Positions 34,557-43,892 of a stretch of DNA of 64,000 bases are shown piece by piece (positions within the stretch are counted from its first letter, which is position 1; every line of letters starts with the position of its first letter). The notes beneath the pieces are model-generated. The model did not search any database, was not told the origin of the DNA, and worked only from the letters and a program-made list of their open reading frames with translations. A program made the position numbers and the translations under genes. The DNA is from Pseudomonas mosselii (GTDB lineage Bacteria > Pseudomonadota > Gammaproteobacteria > Pseudomonadales > Pseudomonadaceae), in contig NZ_QJRP01000001.1 of the NCBI RefSeq assembly GCF_003205295.1, positions 310,001 through 374,000 of the forward strand, in the 5' to 3' direction.

Positions 34557-35473
34557 GTACCTTCATGGAAGTCTGGCTGGCACCGCTGGCCGAACTGGAT
34601 GAAGCTTCGCTGCTGGAGTATCGCCTGGCCGACAGGCGTGGGCAGGCCAACCGTGGGCAACTGCTTCGGGAGGCCAAGGGCGCGTCCTGGCGTCTGCACC
34701 TGCACGAGCAGGATAGCCTGGCCTTGGACATCGCCATGCCGCCTCTGACCGGCAAGCGCCTGACGGCGGCAGTGGGCTGCGCGGTGCAGGGGCTGGTGCT
34801 CGGGGATGCCGGGCAGGTCCATGTGGCCCACGGGCCGCGTCGGGCCGATGGGCAGGTCGCGGTGGCCTGGCTCGGTTTGACGGAGCTGGCACGGCTGCAG
34901 GCGTGGCTGCAGGCTGAGGGAGTCAGGCCAGTCGGGTTGTACGCCTGCCAGGACGCTGCACCGTCGGTGGCGGATCTGTCCGGCGGGTTGGCCGGCCCGG
35001 CGAAGCCGATGGCTTGGGGGCGCACGCTGGGCATCTGGGTGGCGGCGACGCTGGTCTGGTGCCTGGGCCTGAACCTTTACGCGGCGCACCTCGCCCGCGA
35101 GGGCGAAGCGTTGCGTACCCGCATGGTCGCCCAGGTGCGCCTGGCCTTCCCGCAATTGCCGGTGGTGCTCAACCCGTTGCAGCAGGCGCGCCAGCAGTTG
35201 CAGGGCGGACAGGGCAGCGCGGCGCCGGGGCTGGTGGCATTGCTGGAGGGCGCCGGGCAGGTCATGCCGTTCCTGGCCGGCAATGTCGAGGCCATGGATT
35301 ACCAGGATGGCCTGCTGCGCATCACGCCCCTGGCCGATGGCGGCAAGGCCCCGGCGGGCAGCGCCTGGCAGGCCGATCTTGCCGCCCGTGGTATCGATGG
35401 CCAGGCCAGCGGGCAGGGCTGGACACTGCGCGCGGCCAAGCCGTCCGGCGAGGAGCTGGCCCATGTCGATTAA
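34553..35473 (+). CDS. gspL: Type II secretion inner-membrane protein GspL
   Basis: 306 residues. The cytoplasmic actin-like domain is short (about 1-155), then one membrane helix (LGIWVAATLVWCLGLNLYAAHLA, about 160-182) and a periplasmic ferredoxin-like domain. GspL couples the ATPase GspE to GspM. It overlaps gspK by 4 bases and gspM by 11. At about 306 residues it is shorter than XcpY. Confidence 0.85.
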   Translation: MSTFMEVWLAPLAELDEASLLEYRLADRRGQANRGQLLREAKGASWRLHLHEQDSLALDIAMPPLTGKRLTAAVGCAVQGLVLGDAGQVHVAHGPRRADGQVAVAWLGLTELARLQAWLQAEGVRPVGLYACQDAAPSVADLSGGLAGPAKPMAWGRTLGIWVAATLVWCLGLNLYAAHLAREGEALRTRMVAQVRLAFPQLPVVLNPLQQARQQLQGGQGSAAPGLVALLEGAGQVMPFLAGNVEAMDYQDGLLRITPLADGGKAPAGSAWQADLAARGIDGQASGQGWTLRAAKPSGEELAHVD

Positions 35474-35984
35474 GGCGCGCCTGGCTACCCTGCGTGCGCA
35501 GGGGCGGCAACGCTGGCAGGCCCTGGCCGCGCGGGAACGTCGCGCCGTCGCCCTGGGCGGCGGTCTGCTAGGCGTGCTGTTCTGCTGGCAGGTGCTGGTC
35601 CAACCGGCGTTGACCAGGATCGACCACTGGCAGGCCGAGACACCCAAGCTGCGTGGCCAGGCACAGGCGCTCGACGCCCTGCTCGGCGAGCGACTGGCGC
35701 AGCGCCCAGCAGACATAGCCCTGGCATTGCGGCAAAGCCTGGAGCAGGCAGGCCTGCAAGAACACTCACAACTCGATGCCGACGGCGATGCCTGGCACCT
35801 GAGCTGGCAGCGAGCCCCCGCCGAAGCGGCGATGGCCTGGCTGCAGGGCGTACCGCTGCGGCTGGGACTTGGCATCGGTCAGCTGGCGCTGCGCCGCGAC
35901 CCGGCTGCCGAACCGGGCAGCCCGGTGACCTTCTCCGGAACCCTTCGCATGGATCAGGCGCATGGCGCTAAGGACCCTTCATGA
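35463..35984 (+). CDS. gspM: Type II secretion inner-membrane protein GspM
   Basis: 173 residues with cytoplasmic N-terminus MSIKARLATLRAQGRQRWQALAARERRAV. One membrane helix (LGGGLLGVLFCWQVLVQPALTRI) is followed by a periplasmic domain with a coiled stretch. The RW-LxxRER-hydrophobic pattern is typical of GspM. Its stop overlaps the gspD start by 4 bases. Confidence 0.87.
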   Translation: MSIKARLATLRAQGRQRWQALAARERRAVALGGGLLGVLFCWQVLVQPALTRIDHWQAETPKLRGQAQALDALLGERLAQRPADIALALRQSLEQAGLQEHSQLDADGDAWHLSWQRAPAEAAMAWLQGVPLRLGLGIGQLALRRDPAAEPGSPVTFSGTLRMDQAHGAKDPS

Positions 35985-38350
35985 CGTGCCTCCGTTCATC
36001 GCGACTGCCGTTCGCGCCCTTGCTCCTGGCCCTGGCGCTCAGCGCCTGTGCCAGCGCGCCGAGCGTGCAACGCCCCCTGGCCAGCAGCGAGCTGGGCCGC
36101 CCGCTGGCCGAGGCCGGCGCCTCGACGGGCGTGCCGGATCATCGTGCACAGCCCGAGCCGCAGACACGCCCGGCAGCGCGCCAGTCCGCCCCGCGGGTCG
36201 GCCAGCGCCACAGTCGCACTGTGGCATCACCGGCCCCGGCCAACCCGCTGGGTGATCAGCCGGTGCAGTTGAACTTCGTCGATGCTGATATCCAGGCGGT
36301 GGTGCGCGGCCTGTCCCGCGCCACCGGCCGGCAGTTCCTGGTCGATCCGCGGGTCAAGGGCCAGCTGACCCTGGTATCCGAGGGCGAGGTTCCCGCCAGC
36401 AAGGCCTACGCCATGCTGCTGTCGGCCCTGCGCATGCAAGGTTTCAGCGTGGTCGACGTCGGCGGCGTGGCCCAGGTAGTACCTCAGGCCGATGCCAAGC
36501 TGCTCGGCGGCGCACTGGTGACCGGGGACCGCGACGCCGGCAACGGCATGGTCACCCGCACCTTCCGCCTGCAGTACGAGAACGCCGTCAACCTGATCCC
36601 GGTGCTGCGCCCGATCGTCTCGCCCGACAACCCCATCAATGCCTACCCCGGCAACAACACCCTGGTCGTCACCGACTACGCCGAGAACCTCGAGCGGGTG
36701 GCGCAGATCCTCGACCGGGTCGACATTCCCACGGCCATCGACACCGACGTGGTGGCGATCAACAACGGGATCGCCAGCGACATCGCCGGCATGGTCAACG
36801 AACTGCTCGACAGCCAGGGCAGCGACCCGACCCAGAAGATCAGTGTGCTGGGCGACCCGCGTTCGAACAGCGTGGTGATCCGCTCCGGCAGCCCCGAGCG
36901 CACCCAGCTGGCCCGTGACCTGATCTACAAGCTCGACAACGCCCAGAACAGCGCCGGCAACCTGCATGTGGTGTACCTGCGCAATGCCCAGGCCGACAAG
37001 CTGGCGCAGAGCCTGCGCGGGCTGCTGACCGGCGAGAGCGACACTGCCGGCAACGACACCACGCGTGCGCTGCTCAGTGGAGGCGGCATGCTCACTGGCG
37101 GCAGTAGCAACGGCGCCAATGGCAATGGCAGCAGCACGCAAGGCAACAGCGCCAACAACAACGCCAGCAGCAGCCGTGGCAGCAGCCAGGGCGCCGGCAC
37201 GACACCGAACAGCTATGGCAGCACCACCCAGCAGAACGACCAGGGCACCGCGTTCTCCGCCGGTGGCGCGACCATCCAGGCCGACAAGACCACCAACACC
37301 TTGCTGATTTCCGCGCCCGAGCCGCTGTACCGCAGCCTGCGCGAAGTCATCGACCAGCTCGACCAGCGCCGCGCCCAGGTGGTGGTGGAAAGCCTGATCG
37401 TCGAAGTCGGTGAAGACGACGCCAACGAGTTCGGCATCCAGTGGCAGGCCGGTAACCTCGGCAAGAATGGCGTGTTTGGCGGCGCCAACCTCGGCGGCAG
37501 CGGCTTGGTCAAGGGACCCAGCAGCATCGACGTGCTGCCGAAGGGGCTGTCAGTGGGGGTGGTCGATGGCACGGTGAAAATCCCGGGCATCGGCGAGGTG
37601 CTCGACCTCAAGGTGCTGGCCCGTGCGCTGACGAGCAAGGGTGGCAGCAACGTGCTGTCGACACCCAACCTGCTGACCCTGGACAACGAGGCGGCGAGCA
37701 TCTTCGTCGGCCAGACCATCCCCTTCGTCAGCGGCCAGTACGTCACCGACGGCGGCGGCAACAGCAACAACCCGTTCCAGACCATCCAGCGCGAGGAGGT
37801 GGGGCTGCGGCTGAACGTGCGTCCGCAGATCTCCGAGGGCGGTACGGTCAAGCTGGACGTCTACCAGGAGGTCAGCAGCGTCGACCAGCGCGCCTCCAGC
37901 GCCGCCGGCACGGTGACCAACAAGCGCGCCATCGACACCAGCATCCTGCTCGACGATGGCCAGATCATGGTCCTGGGCGGCCTGCTGCAGGACGGCTACA
38001 CCCAGACCAACGAGGGCATTCCGTGGCTGTCCGGGCTGCCGGGGGTCGGTGCGTTGTTTCGCAGCGAGCGCCGCGCCAGCAACAAGACCAACCTGATGGT
38101 GTTCCTGCGCCCTTACATCGTGCGCGATGCGGCGGTCGGGCGCAGCATCACCCTGAACCGCTACGACTTCATCCGCCGCGCCCAGGGCAGCCTCAAGCCC
38201 GAGCATTCCTGGGCCTTGCCGGACATGGACATGCCGCTGTTGCCGCCAGTGGAGCAGGGCGTGCCCGACCAGGGCCGCGCCCAGCCGGCGGCGCTGCGCG
38301 CACCACGGGCCGCGATCCGCGCGGTGCCGGTGGACGAGGTGGCGCGTTGA
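35981..38350 (+). CDS. gspD: Type II secretion secretin GspD, lipobox-bearing
   Basis: 789 residues. The amino end has a lipobox (LALALSAC, Cys about 23), so it may be a self-targeting liposecretin like HxcQ. N0 domain ([22 protein letters not shown]), N1-N3 domains ([40 protein letters not shown] and [11 protein letters not shown]) and the secretin core ([39 protein letters not shown]) are present. About residues 365-425 form a Ser/Asn/Gly-rich low-complexity loop inside N3. The C-terminal tail from about 735 is proline-rich. No pilotin gene is adjacent. Confidence 0.94.
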   Translation: MTCLRSSRLPFAPLLLALALSACASAPSVQRPLASSELGRPLAEAGASTGVPDHRAQPEPQTRPAARQSAPRVGQRHSRTVASPAPANPLGDQPVQLNFVDADIQAVVRGLSRATGRQFLVDPRVKGQLTLVSEGEVPASKAYAMLLSALRMQGFSVVDVGGVAQVVPQADAKLLGGALVTGDRDAGNGMVTRTFRLQYENAVNLIPVLRPIVSPDNPINAYPGNNTLVVTDYAENLERVAQILDRVDIPTAIDTDVVAINNGIASDIAGMVNELLDSQGSDPTQKISVLGDPRSNSVVIRSGSPERTQLARDLIYKLDNAQNSAGNLHVVYLRNAQADKLAQSLRGLLTGESDTAGNDTTRALLSGGGMLTGGSSNGANGNGSSTQGNSANNNASSSRGSSQGAGTTPNSYGSTTQQNDQGTAFSAGGATIQADKTTNTLLISAPEPLYRSLREVIDQLDQRRAQVVVESLIVEVGEDDANEFGIQWQAGNLGKNGVFGGANLGGSGLVKGPSSIDVLPKGLSVGVVDGTVKIPGIGEVLDLKVLARALTSKGGSNVLSTPNLLTLDNEAASIFVGQTIPFVSGQYVTDGGGNSNNPFQTIQREEVGLRLNVRPQISEGGTVKLDVYQEVSSVDQRASSAAGTVTNKRAIDTSILLDDGQIMVLGGLLQDGYTQTNEGIPWLSGLPGVGALFRSERRASNKTNLMVFLRPYIVRDAAVGRSITLNRYDFIRRAQGSLKPEHSWALPDMDMPLLPPVEQGVPDQGRAQPAALRAPRAAIRAVPVDEVAR

Positions 38351-39768
38351 GCCGCTTGCCATACGCCTGGGCCAAGGCCCAACGCCTGGTGCTGCAGGTG
38401 GATGGCGAGGCCGGTGCGGTGCTGTCGCGCTGCCCGTCGAGCCCGGCCTGGGCAGTGGCCGAGGTGCGCCGGCGCCACGGCCAGGTGCTGGTCGAGCCGC
38501 TCGACGATGCGCAGATGGACGCGCTGCTGGTCAGCGCCTACGCCGACACCGGCAGTGCGGCGGCGGTGGTGGGCGCGGCGGAGAACGAGGTGGACCTGGA
38601 TCGCCTGCTGCAGGACATCCCGGAAGTCACCGACCTGCTCGAGGCCCAGGACGACGCGCCGGTGATCCGCATGATCAACGCCTTGCTCACCCAGGCCGCG
38701 CGCGACCAGGCCAGTGACATCCATATCGAGCCGTTCGAGAGCCATTGCCTGGTGCGCTACCGGGTCGACGGCACCCTGCGCGATGTGGTTTCGCCACGCA
38801 AGGCACTGCACGGCGCGCTGGTGTCGCGGATCAAGATCATGGCGCAGCTGGATATCGCCGAAAAACGCCTGCCCCAGGACGGCCGCATCGCCCTGCGCGT
38901 GGCCGGGCGACCGATCGATATCCGCGTGTCCACCGTGCCAACCGGCCATGGCGAGCGGGTGGTGATGCGCCTGCTCGACAAGCAGGCCGGACGCCTGCGC
39001 CTGGAGGCGCTGGGCATGGACGCCAACCTGCTGGCGCGGCTCGACCAGCTGATTCGCCAGCCCCACGGCATCGTGCTGGTCACCGGCCCCACCGGCTCGG
39101 GCAAGACCACCAGCCTGTACGCGGCCCTGGCGCGGCTGGATGCCAGCGTCAGCAACATCCTCACCGTCGAGGATCCGGTGGAATATGACTTGCCGGGCAT
39201 CAGCCAGATCCAGGTCAACGCGCGCATCGACATGAGCTTCGCCGTGGCCCTGCGCGCCATCCTGCGCCAGGACCCCGACGTGATCATGATCGGCGAGATC
39301 CGCGACCTGGAGACCGCGCAGATCGCCGTGCAGGCGTCGCTTACCGGGCACCTGGTGCTGGCCACCCTGCACACCAACGACGCGGTGTCGGCGGTCAACC
39401 GCCTGATCGACATGGGGGTCGAGCCGTTCCTGCTGGCCTCGGCGCTGCTCGGGGTGCTGGCCCAGCGCCTGGTGCGCCGATTGTGCCCGCACTGCCGCGA
39501 GCCCGATCCGGCCTCGCCCGGACAGTTCCGCGCGGTGGGCTGCGCGCATTGCAACCATTGCGGCTATAGCGGCCGCACCGGTATCCACGAGTTGTTCTGC
39601 GTGGATGACGAGGTGCGCAGCCTGGTGCACCAGGGCGCAGGCGAACAGGCCCTGCGCGCCGCCGCCCGGCGCAACGGCATGCTGAGCATGCGTGAGGACG
39701 GCCAGCGCTGGGTCGACAGTGGCAGCACTTGCCTGGAAGAGATCCTGCGCGTGACACGGGACGCCTGA
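38347..39768 (+). CDS. gspE: Type II secretion ATPase GspE
   Basis: 473 residues from a TTG start overlapping the gspD stop as TTGA; no ATG or GTG lies just upstream in frame. Walker A is GPTGSGKTT. Asp-box LTVEDPVEY and Walker-B-like [12 protein letters not shown] follow, then the His box [10 protein letters not shown] tetracysteine zinc element is present (LCPHC to CAHCNHC). It powers pseudopilus assembly. It is shorter at the N-terminus than XcpR, with a compact N1 domain. Confidence 0.95.
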   Translation: MSRLPYAWAKAQRLVLQVDGEAGAVLSRCPSSPAWAVAEVRRRHGQVLVEPLDDAQMDALLVSAYADTGSAAAVVGAAENEVDLDRLLQDIPEVTDLLEAQDDAPVIRMINALLTQAARDQASDIHIEPFESHCLVRYRVDGTLRDVVSPRKALHGALVSRIKIMAQLDIAEKRLPQDGRIALRVAGRPIDIRVSTVPTGHGERVVMRLLDKQAGRLRLEALGMDANLLARLDQLIRQPHGIVLVTGPTGSGKTTSLYAALARLDASVSNILTVEDPVEYDLPGISQIQVNARIDMSFAVALRAILRQDPDVIMIGEIRDLETAQIAVQASLTGHLVLATLHTNDAVSAVNRLIDMGVEPFLLASALLGVLAQRLVRRLCPHCREPDPASPGQFRAVGCAHCNHCGYSGRTGIHELFCVDDEVRSLVHQGAGEQALRAAARRNGMLSMREDGQRWVDSGSTCLEEILRVTRDA

Positions 39769-40973
39769 TGAACCGCTATCGCTATGAAGCCGCCGATGCC
39801 CAGGGCCGGGTGGTCAAGGGGCTGCTCGAAGCCGACAGTCCGGGGGCGGCGATGACCCAGCTGCGCGCCCTGGGCCTGACCACCTTGGAGGTCGAGGTCC
39901 AGGCTGCGGCCGGGCAGGGCAGTGGCCTGTTCGGCGCGAAACTGTCCGACGGCGACCTGGCCTGGGCCACGCGTCAGCTGGCAAGCCTGCTGGCCGCCGG
40001 CCTGCCGCTGGAGGCGGCACTGGGGGCGACCCTGGAGCAGGCCGAGCGCAAGCATGTGGCGCAGTTGTTGGGCGCGGTGCGCGGCGATGTACGCAGCGGC
40101 ATGCGCCTGGCCGATGCCCTGGCCGAGCGGCCGCGGGACTTCCCCGAGATCTACCGGGCGCTGGTGGCGGCGGGCGAGGAGTCCGGCGACCTGGCCCAGG
40201 TGATGGAGCGCCTGGCCGACTATATCGAGGACCGCAACACCCTGCGCGGCAAGATCCTCACGGCGTTCATCTACCCTGGCGTGGTGGGGCTGGTGTCAGT
40301 GGGCATCGTCATCTTCCTGCTCAGCTACGTGGTGCCGCAGGTGGTCAGTGCCTTCACCCAGGCGCGTCAGGACCTGCCCGGGCTGACCCTGGCCATGCTG
40401 GCGGCCAGTGACTTCGTGCGCGAATGGGGTGTGCTGTGCTTTGCCCTGATGGCCGGGGCGGTCTGGGGCTGGCGGGTCTACCTGCGCGCCCCGGCGGCGC
40501 GCCTGGCCTGGCATGGGCGGGTCCTGCGGCTGCCGTTGTTCGGGCGCTTCGTGCTGGGCCTGAACACGGCGCGTTTCGCCTCCACGCTGGCGATCCTCGG
40601 CAGCGCCGGGGTGCCGCTGCTGCGGGCACTGGAGGCGGCGCGCCAGACCTTGGGCAACGACCGCCTCGACCAGTGCGTCAACGAGGCCACGGCGCGGGTG
40701 CGCGAGGGCGCCGGGCTGGCCTCGGCACTGGCGGTGGAGAAGGTCTTTCCGCCGCTGCTCATCCACCTGATCGCCAGCGGCGAGAAGACCGGCAACCTGC
40801 CGCCGATGCTCGACCGTGCCGCCGACAGCCTGGCCAAGGACATCGAGCGCCGCGCCATGGGCATGACCGCGCTGCTGGAACCGTTGATGATCGTGGTCAT
40901 GGGCGCAGTGGTGCTGCTGATCGTCATGGCCGTGCTGATGCCGATCATCGAGATCAACCAGCTGGTGCAGTGA
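39768..40973 (+). CDS. gspF: Type II secretion platform protein GspF
   Basis: 401 residues starting [25 protein letters not shown]. It has two GspF repeats (ATRQLASLLAAGLPLEAAL and FASTLAILGSAGVPLLRALEAARQT) and three membrane helices, with a final MTALLEPLMIVVMGAVVLLIVMAVLMPI. It overlaps gspE by one base (TGATG), and its 3' end overlaps the convergent LysR gene by 20 bases. Last gene of the operon. Confidence 0.95.
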   Translation: MNRYRYEAADAQGRVVKGLLEADSPGAAMTQLRALGLTTLEVEVQAAAGQGSGLFGAKLSDGDLAWATRQLASLLAAGLPLEAALGATLEQAERKHVAQLLGAVRGDVRSGMRLADALAERPRDFPEIYRALVAAGEESGDLAQVMERLADYIEDRNTLRGKILTAFIYPGVVGLVSVGIVIFLLSYVVPQVVSAFTQARQDLPGLTLAMLAASDFVREWGVLCFALMAGAVWGWRVYLRAPAARLAWHGRVLRLPLFGRFVLGLNTARFASTLAILGSAGVPLLRALEAARQTLGNDRLDQCVNEATARVREGAGLASALAVEKVFPPLLIHLIASGEKTGNLPPMLDRAADSLAKDIERRAMGMTALLEPLMIVVMGAVVLLIVMAVLMPIIEINQLVQ

Positions 40974-41880
40974 CCTGCTGCGCCACCTCCCGCACCTGCT
41001 GGCGGAACCAGCGGCGCAAGGGATCGGCGTGGGTGCGCGCATGCCAGATCTGCATTACCTCGACCCGCGGCAGCACCAGGGGCAGGGCGTGCAGGCGCAG
41101 GCTGGGATCGCGCTCGACTGCCTCCATGGCCAGCGAGCGCAGGCAGGTCAGCAGCAGGTCGGTGCCGCGCACCAGGCGCGTGGGGGCGATGAAGCTGGAC
41201 AGACCGGCCACCACCCGGCGTTGCTGGCCGAGGGCCCGCAGGGCCTGGTCGACCCGGCCGTCGAGATCGCCGGTCAGGGTCGTCAACAAGTGGTCGCAGG
41301 CCACGAATGCTTCCAGGGTCAGGCCGTCTTTCAGATGCGGGTTGTCGGCCGCGGCCAGCACCACGAAGTCCTCGCCGAGCAGGCGCTGCTGGTGGAAGGT
41401 GTCCGGCAGGTCGCTGTAGAAGCCGGCGATGGCCAGGTCGCAGGTGCCTTTCTCCAGCGCCTCGCGGGGCAGCTCGCCACGGGTGTTGTGGGTGACCAGG
41501 GTCAGGTTCGGCGCCTGGTCACGAAGAATCGGCAGAAGCCCGGGCAGCAAGGTCTGCTCCAGGTAGTCGGTGCTGTACAGGTGCAACTGGACCGGGCGTT
41601 CGAGAAAGTGCTCGCCGTCGCAGCGGCTGAAGAAGTCCTGCAGGTGCCCGACCAACTGTTGCACTTGTGGTGCCAGCTCATGGGCCCTGGGGGTGGGCGT
41701 GAGGCCGCGTGGCGCGCGCACGAACAGCGGGTCGCCGAACTGGTGGCGCAGCTTGTTGAGCTTGTGGCTCAGGGCCGGCTGGCTGAGCGCCAGGCGTTGC
41801 GCCGCACGGGAGGCGCTGCGCTCTTCGTAGAGCACCTGGAACAGGTGCAGCAGGTTGAGGTCCTTGTTGCCGATATTCAT
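40954..41880 (-). CDS. LysR-family transcriptional regulator
   Basis: 308 residues. N-terminal winged helix is DLNLLHLFQVLYEERSASRAAQRLALSQPALSHKLNKLRHQFGDPLFVR, with RGLTPTPRAHELAP; the effector domain follows. It belongs to the NodD/PcpR-like subgroup by its start. It is divergent from the ABM/DJ-1 gene pair, and a 14-base inverted repeat lies between, so those two genes are its likely targets. Confidence 0.9.
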   Translation of the reverse strand: MNIGNKDLNLLHLFQVLYEERSASRAAQRLALSQPALSHKLNKLRHQFGDPLFVRAPRGLTPTPRAHELAPQVQQLVGHLQDFFSRCDGEHFLERPVQLHLYSTDYLEQTLLPGLLPILRDQAPNLTLVTHNTRGELPREALEKGTCDLAIAGFYSDLPDTFHQQRLLGEDFVVLAAADNPHLKDGLTLEAFVACDHLLTTLTGDLDGRVDQALRALGQQRRVVAGLSSFIAPTRLVRGTDLLLTCLRSLAMEAVERDPSLRLHALPLVLPRVEVMQIWHARTHADPLRRWFRQQVREVAQQVTAPAG

Positions 41881-41905
41881 AACTTGAATCGCAGGAATAA
41901 ATGCT

Positions 41906-41919
41906 TTCGAATTATCGAA
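41906..41919. promoter_or_regulatory. Inverted repeat between LysR gene and ABM gene
   Basis: TTCGA-ATTA-TCGAA, an arrangement fitting a LysR site (T-N11-A type) in the 87-base gap between divergent genes. Confidence 0.5.
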
Positions 41920-41967
41920 TCATAGCGCGATGGTTAGGATGGGCCCAACCTGTTGAGGGAATCGCCT

Positions 41968-42273
41968 ATGACCATCGCCATTTTCGCCACCATCCAACCC
42001 CTTCCCGAATACCGTGGCGCCACCGAGCAGGCCCTGCGCCGGATGGTCGAGCAGACCCGTGCCGAGCCCGGCAACCTGCGCTATGACCTGTTCGTGCGCC
42101 AGGGCGGGGCGCTGGCGTTCGATCTGTTCGAGCTGTACGTCGACGAGACTGCCGTCCAGGCCCATCGCGACAGTGCCCATTACCAGGCCTACCGCGCTAC
42201 CACCGCCGAGTGGCTGGCCGCACCGACCCAGGTGCAGCTTTCCCGCCCGCTGGATATTGCGCCATTCAACTGA
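41968..42273 (+). CDS. Antibiotic biosynthesis monooxygenase (ABM)-domain protein
   Basis: 101 residues: MTIAIFATIQPLPEYRGATEQALRRMVEQTRAEPGNLRYDLFV, then ELYVDETAVQAHRDSAHYQAY. This is the YgiN-like ABM ferredoxin-type fold, which usually dimerises; members act as quinol or cofactor-free monooxygenases. Ribosome site GAGGGA precedes the ATG. Followed 14 bases later by the DJ-1 gene, so one operon under the divergent LysR. Confidence 0.88.
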   Translation: MTIAIFATIQPLPEYRGATEQALRRMVEQTRAEPGNLRYDLFVRQGGALAFDLFELYVDETAVQAHRDSAHYQAYRATTAEWLAAPTQVQLSRPLDIAPFN

Positions 42274-42287
42274 ATCAGGAATCGATC

Positions 42288-43133
42288 ATGAACAAGATTG
42301 CTCCCGTTGCGCTGGCGCTGGCCGGCGCATTGCTGAGCGGCCATGCCGCTGCTGCCGCTAAAGGCGAGGTGCTGGTGTTGCTGTCCAGCGAGAACCAACT
42401 GCAGCTCAAGGACGGCAAGCCATACCCCACCGGCTATTACCTCAACGAGTTCGGCGTGCCCGCCGACCGCTTGCTCAAGGCCGGCTACAAGCTGGTGCTG
42501 GTGACGCCCAAGGGCAATGCGCCGAGTGTCGACGAGCGCTCGGTCGACCCGATGTACTTCGGCGGCGATGCCAGCGAGATGCAGCGTATCCGCCAGGTGG
42601 TCAATAGCCTGCCGGACATCGACGACACGCTGTCGGTGAAGGAGGTGCTGGCGGGCGATCTGGATCGTTACGCCGGGATTTTCATCCCGGGTGGCCATGC
42701 GCCGCTGATCGACCTGGCCAACAACCCGGACGTCGGCACCTTACTGCGCCATTTCCACCAGGCCGGCAAGCCTACGGCCGCCATCTGCCACGGTCCTATC
42801 ACGCTGCTGTCGGCGCAGCAGGACCCGGCCGCCTACCGCGCCGCATTGGCACGCGGCGAAACCCCGGCGGCCCGCGACTGGACCTACCAGGGTTATCGCA
42901 TGACCATCTTCTCCGATCCGGAGGAGCAGGTGTTCGAAGGTTCGCTCAAGGACCAGCGCCTGCAGTTCTATCCGGCCAAGGCCATGGCCGGCGCGGGCGG
43001 CAATATGAGCTATGCCGAGGCCTGGCAGCCTCACGTGGTGGTCGATCGCGAGTTGATCACCGGGCAGAACCCGTTCTCCGACAAGGCATTGGCCGAGGCG
43101 TTGCTGGAGCGGTTGGAGGCTGCAGGGCAATAG
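42288..43133 (+). CDS. Secreted DJ-1/PfpI-family protein
   Basis: 281 residues with a signal peptide (LALAGALLSGHAAAA). The DJ-1/PfpI core is GEVLVLLSS, YAGIFIPGGHAPL and the nucleophile elbow TAAICHGPITLL with the Cys in place. Size and insertions resemble Hsp31-like deglycase/chaperone members rather than short PfpI. Export to the periplasm is unusual for that group. Second gene of the pair controlled by the adjacent LysR. Confidence 0.85.
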   Translation: MNKIAPVALALAGALLSGHAAAAAKGEVLVLLSSENQLQLKDGKPYPTGYYLNEFGVPADRLLKAGYKLVLVTPKGNAPSVDERSVDPMYFGGDASEMQRIRQVVNSLPDIDDTLSVKEVLAGDLDRYAGIFIPGGHAPLIDLANNPDVGTLLRHFHQAGKPTAAICHGPITLLSAQQDPAAYRAALARGETPAARDWTYQGYRMTIFSDPEEQVFEGSLKDQRLQFYPAKAMAGAGGNMSYAEAWQPHVVVDRELITGQNPFSDKALAEALLERLEAAGQ

Positions 43134-43171
43134 CGAATCAGGTGCTTGGCGAAACAGGTATAGCACCTATG

Positions 43172-43195
43172 AGATCGAGCGCCGCCCGCGCGGCG
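43172..43195. repeat. 24-base GC-rich repeat shared with 56254-56277
   Basis: The 24 bases beginning AGATCGAGCGCCGCCCGCG are identical at 56254-56277. The second copy runs on into a REP core fragment (GACGCAAGGCCGCTCC). Both copies are between genes. Probably a variant of the genome's REP family. Confidence 0.65.
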
Positions 43196-43210
43196 GGCAC
43201 TTGGTAGCTT

Positions 43211-43699
43211 TCATGCGATGGCCGGTTTCTTCCAGGCACCCAACGCCAGCACCAGCGCACCCGCCATGATGGCGATGTCGGCAAGGTTGAACACGCCAGT
43301 ATGCAACGGCCCGAGGTTGAGCACGAGGTAGTCGACCACATGGCCGTCGCGCAGTACCCGGTCGATCAGGTTGGCCAGGCCGCCCATGGCGATGAAGTAG
43401 GCCGCGCCGGCCTTCACCGGTGTCGCCTGCCAGTGCCTGAGCGCCCAGGTCACGGCCCAGCAGCACGCCACACCCACCGCCGCCACGAAGATCAGTTGCT
43501 TGAGGCCCGGCGACAGACTGGCGCCAAGGCTGAGGAATGCGCCCGGGTTCAGGCTCAGGGCCAGGTCGAGCCAGACGAGCTGGTTGCCGAAGACATAGCT
43601 GTGGTTGTTCAGGGCGACCAGGGCGATCAGTTTCACCCACTGGTCGAGCATGATGAAAGCGACGCCGAGGATCAGGACAAGGGTACGGCTGGAGAGCAT
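43211..43699 (-). CDS. Signal peptidase II (LspA)-family paralogue
   Basis: 162 residues with four membrane helices. The two catalytic aspartates are in place: GGLANLIDRV and FNLADIAI. MLDQWVKLIALVALN and LALSLNPGAFLSLG match the early LspA motifs less well than the housekeeping enzyme. The housekeeping lspA normally sits with ileS and fkpB; here the gene stands alone, so it is an extra copy. An AAGGAA site precedes the ATG. Confidence 0.82.
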   Translation of the reverse strand: MLSSRTLVLILGVAFIMLDQWVKLIALVALNNHSYVFGNQLVWLDLALSLNPGAFLSLGASLSPGLKQLIFVAAVGVACCWAVTWALRHWQATPVKAGAAYFIAMGGLANLIDRVLRDGHVVDYLVLNLGPLHTGVFNLADIAIMAGALVLALGAWKKPAIA

Positions 43700-43892
43700 G
43701 CAGGCAATTCCTTCGCTGCGCGGGTGCGGCCGTCCGGTATTGGCGGGGCTGCCGGCAGCGCGGCGAAGATAGCGCAGGCGGGTCTAGACTTAAAGCCTGG
43801 ACCGGCTTCAAAGCGGTCCGATCATCCATCCGACCACCGCCCCTGGACCTGACGTCGCCGACGGTGGCCTTCTGGCAAGAGGAGGGCAGGTC

